Under the pieces are notes generated by a model. It did no database searches and was not told the origin of the DNA. It saw only the letters and a program-made list of their open reading frames with translations. DNA of 64,000 bases, from the NCBI GenBank assembly GCA_907165065.1, contig OU015524.1, forward strand, positions 59,003,295 to 59,067,294, in the 5' to 3' direction. This DNA is from Caprimulgus europaeus (Eukaryota > Chordata > Aves > Caprimulgiformes > Caprimulgidae). The stretch's first letter is position 1, and each line of letters opens with the position of its first letter. Positions 60,391 to 64,000 of this stretch are shown here, piece by piece. The position numbers and the translations under genes were made by a program.

Positions 60391-62800
60391 GGAAAACCAC
60401 CTTTGCAATCTGGCTCTGCACAGACTCATATCCCATCTGAATTTGAAGGCTCAAGTATAAATAATACCTATTCATACTAACAGAGTTTCACCATATACGA
60501 GTTCTTATTTCTTGTGGTAGGACACTTTAGCTGTATAAATTATACCTATGCCGTGTAGCACACCTGTGCACAACCACACAGACATGCATACACACTCCTT
60601 GCTAACAACAACAACAAAAAAAGTATGCTTGCTATTTTAGGAATATGATGTAAAAGCATTTTGTTACATTTCAAAAAGAAAGTGTAAAACACAGAAGGGA
60701 GCAGTTTCTTCCATGAGTATATATATAATTAAAGCAATAACAACTATGGGAAGGTTGTTACTGAAAATTAAGAAAGAATTATCCACATACTATGTGTACA
60801 TGTATGCAGCTAAATATATATGTATATGTATACCTTAAAATACTAGTTCTGGTCGTATTTGAATGGATTTCCTTGTTTTTCAGTAGGTGTCACTAAAGTT
60901 CCAAAAGAGCCTGGATTTTCACTCTTCTGGCTGTTGTTTTCTGCAGTCCTGCAGCTTTACCATCAAGAATAATTTACATCATTCTCATGGAAGCACATAA
61001 ACTAATCTGATCTACTCCAACAGTTGAAATTACTCCTGTACTCAGAGGGTTCAAATTATCCCTGTGTATACCGGCACAAAGACCAGGCTTTCCTTTCCTG
61101 ATGCTTACTAAAAGTCTGTGGTGGGTATCTTCTTGACATCAGCCATCAGAAGGTTGTAGTGCCAGGAAGATCAGCAGCCTTTTGACTAGATGCTGTGGAT
61201 GTTTTTTTCAGGACTGCACCTAATGGGAGCAACTCCCTTCTTATACAATGTCTATACTGCAAACCCAGTGACAGATGGGGTAGCTGAGCTAGCTTTTCAC
61301 AAGGTAACTTCAAGACGAAGAGCAGAATCGCTCAACTGCTTGGCATTTCTCTGGGGGGTAGCAAAGTAGGTGAGATTACTAATCTGATCCCTAGAAGATC
61401 ACCTGCGTGGTGCAAAGTACTTGCACTCAGACTTGGTAACAGGATTACACCTGATGATCCCCTGCACCTGTTGACCCCTTGTCTAACAGTGGCAGTACTG
61501 TCCTTCCGCGTACCCCAAATCTGGTCTAGAAGTACCATTGTCAGGCTGGAAGTGGGGAAAAAGTAGCTTTTGCTCTCAGCTCTATTGCTAATCATCTGTT
61601 TCATGTGTGCAAATTAAATCTACTTCTTCAGTACTTTATGTCTCATGGTTTTCTGTCTTGTGTTAACTCACTTCCCCACACTGTATTTCCTGTTTAGATT
61701 CTAAGTGTTTAGGGGGAAGGACCTATATTATATGTTCACACTGTGATTAAAATAACAGGCTCCCTTATCAAAGAAGATTGGTAATATATACCAACAGTGG
61801 TCAAACTGGAGATTAGTTTTAAAATTGGGAGATTAGCAACAATAAACATCATATGGCCTCCTTTGCTGATACCTAAGGGTGTGTTATCTCCTTCCCACCA
61901 ATGTCTGATTTATCAAAATTAAAAATTTAGTATCACATGTATGTGAAATGTGTATGAGAGTTTCAGGTGGAGACTCTGCTTGAGCTTCTAATTTAAGCTA
62001 AACCTTAACAAGGCCATCCACCCCACTGTATTCTCTCATTGTGTTCTCTGCTGAGACATCTTGCAGTTTAGACTCAGCAAAGAGCATCTACAGAGACTGG
62101 GGGAAGAGCAGTCAGGTCACCAGCGACTTCTTTTATGCTTATGGAAGAAGAATGGCCAATATCGGGATGGTTTTACTGTTGAGGCAGCAGCTTGAAAAAT
62201 AACATACTGGAAACACACATTTCTTTGACATAACCAACAATTTGCCTTCCATATGAAAAAATTTATGCTAATAATTTTTCTCTTAGGTCTCGCAAAGCAT
62301 AAGTTATTGCAAAGTAAGTAAAAAGCAGAAGTTATTGTTAGTCATTTTGGAGTATTAAATACTGAAGACTAGGTTGAACATCATCTGTGTGGATCAGTTT
62401 TGTCCTTGTGCAGTAGGTGTAATTCTGGTGTAAATTTGCTGTCAATTAAACTGAAACTAGTGAAAACCACCTCTTGCTGATGAAAAATAAAATTGGGAAA
62501 CTAGGAGCATAAATTACATCTCTGAACCATTGAGCTACATCACTAACTTTGTATTTTTAAAATAACTATCACCTCTTTGAACACACCTCTGCATGAGTAC
62601 ACCACCCACAAGAGAGTACCGGGTGTGTTTGAAGGACTCACAAAATTCAAAGGAAGGTTCCAAGAACCTTCCTTTGTCTCATTTCTATGCAGAGGGACTT
62701 TTAATTCTGTCTCTGGTGGCCACTTTCCATAACAGCTCTCTCAAGTTAACTCCATTGCACACATCCATGTACTTGCTAGAGATTCAGAACAAAAAAATTT
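60391..62800. other. Intergenic DNA between LTV1 and the presumed PHACTR2 3' end
   Basis: AT-rich sequence with short TATA/TGTA simple stretches near 60715-60840. I see no exon, RNA gene or repeat I can name. Confidence 0.55.
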
Positions 62801-64000
62801 CTGTAAAGTTTTTCTGAACAATTTTATTGAGGTAATTGTCTTCATTTTATATTTATATATATTCATTAATATATATCTATAATTCAAAAAGCTTAACAGT
62901 TGTCTAAGGCACTTGGAACTGTGCACAGCAGAGTATCCTACAGTACTGTACAACTCGGCAGTACACATCTTTTTGCTTGCTAAATAAAAACACCATAAAA
63001 CAAGCATAATATATGTACTGTATAAAAAATGTAATACATATTCTATTTTTCAGATGACAATATTGGAATGTATTTGTGTGTGTATATATATGTATATACT
63101 ACAATAAAGATAAAACTCCCAAGAAGCAGCTATCATTACTTTGTAACAATTCCAGTTATTTACATTCACAGATATCAATACACTTGTGTAAAAGGCAGTA
63201 TCAGACCAGTCATTTCTTTATAGTTACCATATTCAATCATAGTAAGTCAAGCTGCCAAAATGGAAGTAAATGCATTGATTTTATAATCCTTATGTAAAAT
63301 ACACACTGCATAAGCTGAAAAGTTATCGATATTGATTCTCACAGCCTTGGATCTTCGGAAAGTCATTAAACATGTGGAAAGTACATTTTAAAATGCCAAC
63401 GATTCTAAGATGATAGTGTTTCAGATACATTTTCTATAGTTATCGATAACTATCCAGCATGATGGGCAGGGGGGAACCAAGTCTTGAATTTTGTTTGCCT
63501 TATTTTACTTGTAAATAGGAATATTTGGTGAAATTGAAGCAAGTTACTTTGAGTATAGTTTATATTTTTAATAAAATCATAGAAGCAATAAAGTGTAAGA
63601 ACTGGCCCAGTGCCTATTAGTAGGTGACACTCTCCATTACGTGCTGCAAAACTTTAATTTCAATGGATTCATGTGAAAATTTAATTTCAGGTGATTCTGG
63701 CCCGCTGATAGTATATTCAGCATGTAAGCCTCTTGGCTTTACTGGACCCTCGTAAACCCTCCCTACTGGAGCTTAACCACCTGCACTGGTGTGGATGGGT
63801 TATCAGGTCCTCCTTGCTGGAGTCATCTCTCAGAGGTGTCCTTGCAGGCTTAATTGGAAGAGGCATGTGCGCAAGGATTCCTACTACTGAGCAGCACCTT
63901 GCCCCAGCATATCGCAGCTCTGCCACAGAAACACACGTTGCTGTGCGCCCAGTACAGCTGAAGGTATGGCTGGGTCCATGAAGCGTGCCATACTGCTATT
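62800..64000 (-). other. PHACTR2: Probable PHACTR2 3' UTR (partial, runs off the window)
   Basis: In human 6q24.2 PHACTR2 lies just 5' of LTV1 on the same strand, so its 3' end is expected here on the - strand. The sequence gives an AATAAA at 62823-62828 (-) followed by a T-rich stretch, a plausible polyadenylation site. I see no PHACTR2 coding sequence. This is an inference from synteny plus one signal. Confidence 0.4.

Overview
The window is vertebrate nuclear DNA from a bird. It carries several CR1 LINE fragments with the typical avian 3' end, an avian endogenous-retrovirus LTR, large introns and one strong CpG island. The gene order matches human 6q24.2 read in reverse: PLAGL1 on the + strand, then ZC2HC1B and LTV1 on the - strand. 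PHACTR2 is expected beyond LTV1, and its 3' end may lie at the right edge. The retroviral LTR resembles families I associate with non-galliform birds, but I would not name a species.

Layout. Positions 1-5676 are non-coding. Positions 5677-31655 hold a complete seven-coding-exon + strand gene whose splice phases all agree, giving 2331 nt and 776 residues. Its C-terminal part is clearly PLAGL1 (ZAC1): seven PLAG-type C2H2 fingers and the characteristic tail. Its N-terminal part is a PR/SET domain of the PRDM10/PRDM15 type followed by a PRDM-style C2H2 finger. Human PLAGL1 as I know it starts directly at the first PLAG finger. One 497-nt exon carries both the PRDM-type finger and PLAG fingers 1-2, so the fusion is in the gene and does not come from mis-joined neighbours. 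This is the main result.

Positions 31656-38200 hold the PLAGL1 3' UTR, intergenic DNA and a CR1. Positions 38225-43906 (-) hold ZC2HC1B. Four or five exons are recognisable, but one has a +1 and a -1 shift that compensate each other with a stop between them, and I could not find the first exon. It is therefore either decaying or affected by sequence errors. A solo LTR lies between ZC2HC1B and PLAGL1.

Positions 48900-58728 (-) hold LTV1, complete in 11 coding exons (1419 nt, 472 residues). Its start codon is alone in exon 1, directly against the splice donor, inside a CpG island (about 58380-59920). A CR1 sits on each side of that promoter region. Positions 60390-62800 have nothing recognisable. 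Positions 62800-64000 are probably the PHACTR2 3' UTR on the - strand.

The three genes are not a pathway. PLAGL1 is a nuclear transcription factor, LTV1 is a 40S ribosome assembly factor, and ZC2HC1B is a small zinc-finger protein of unknown role. What links them is conserved synteny, with PLAGL1 convergent to the other two.
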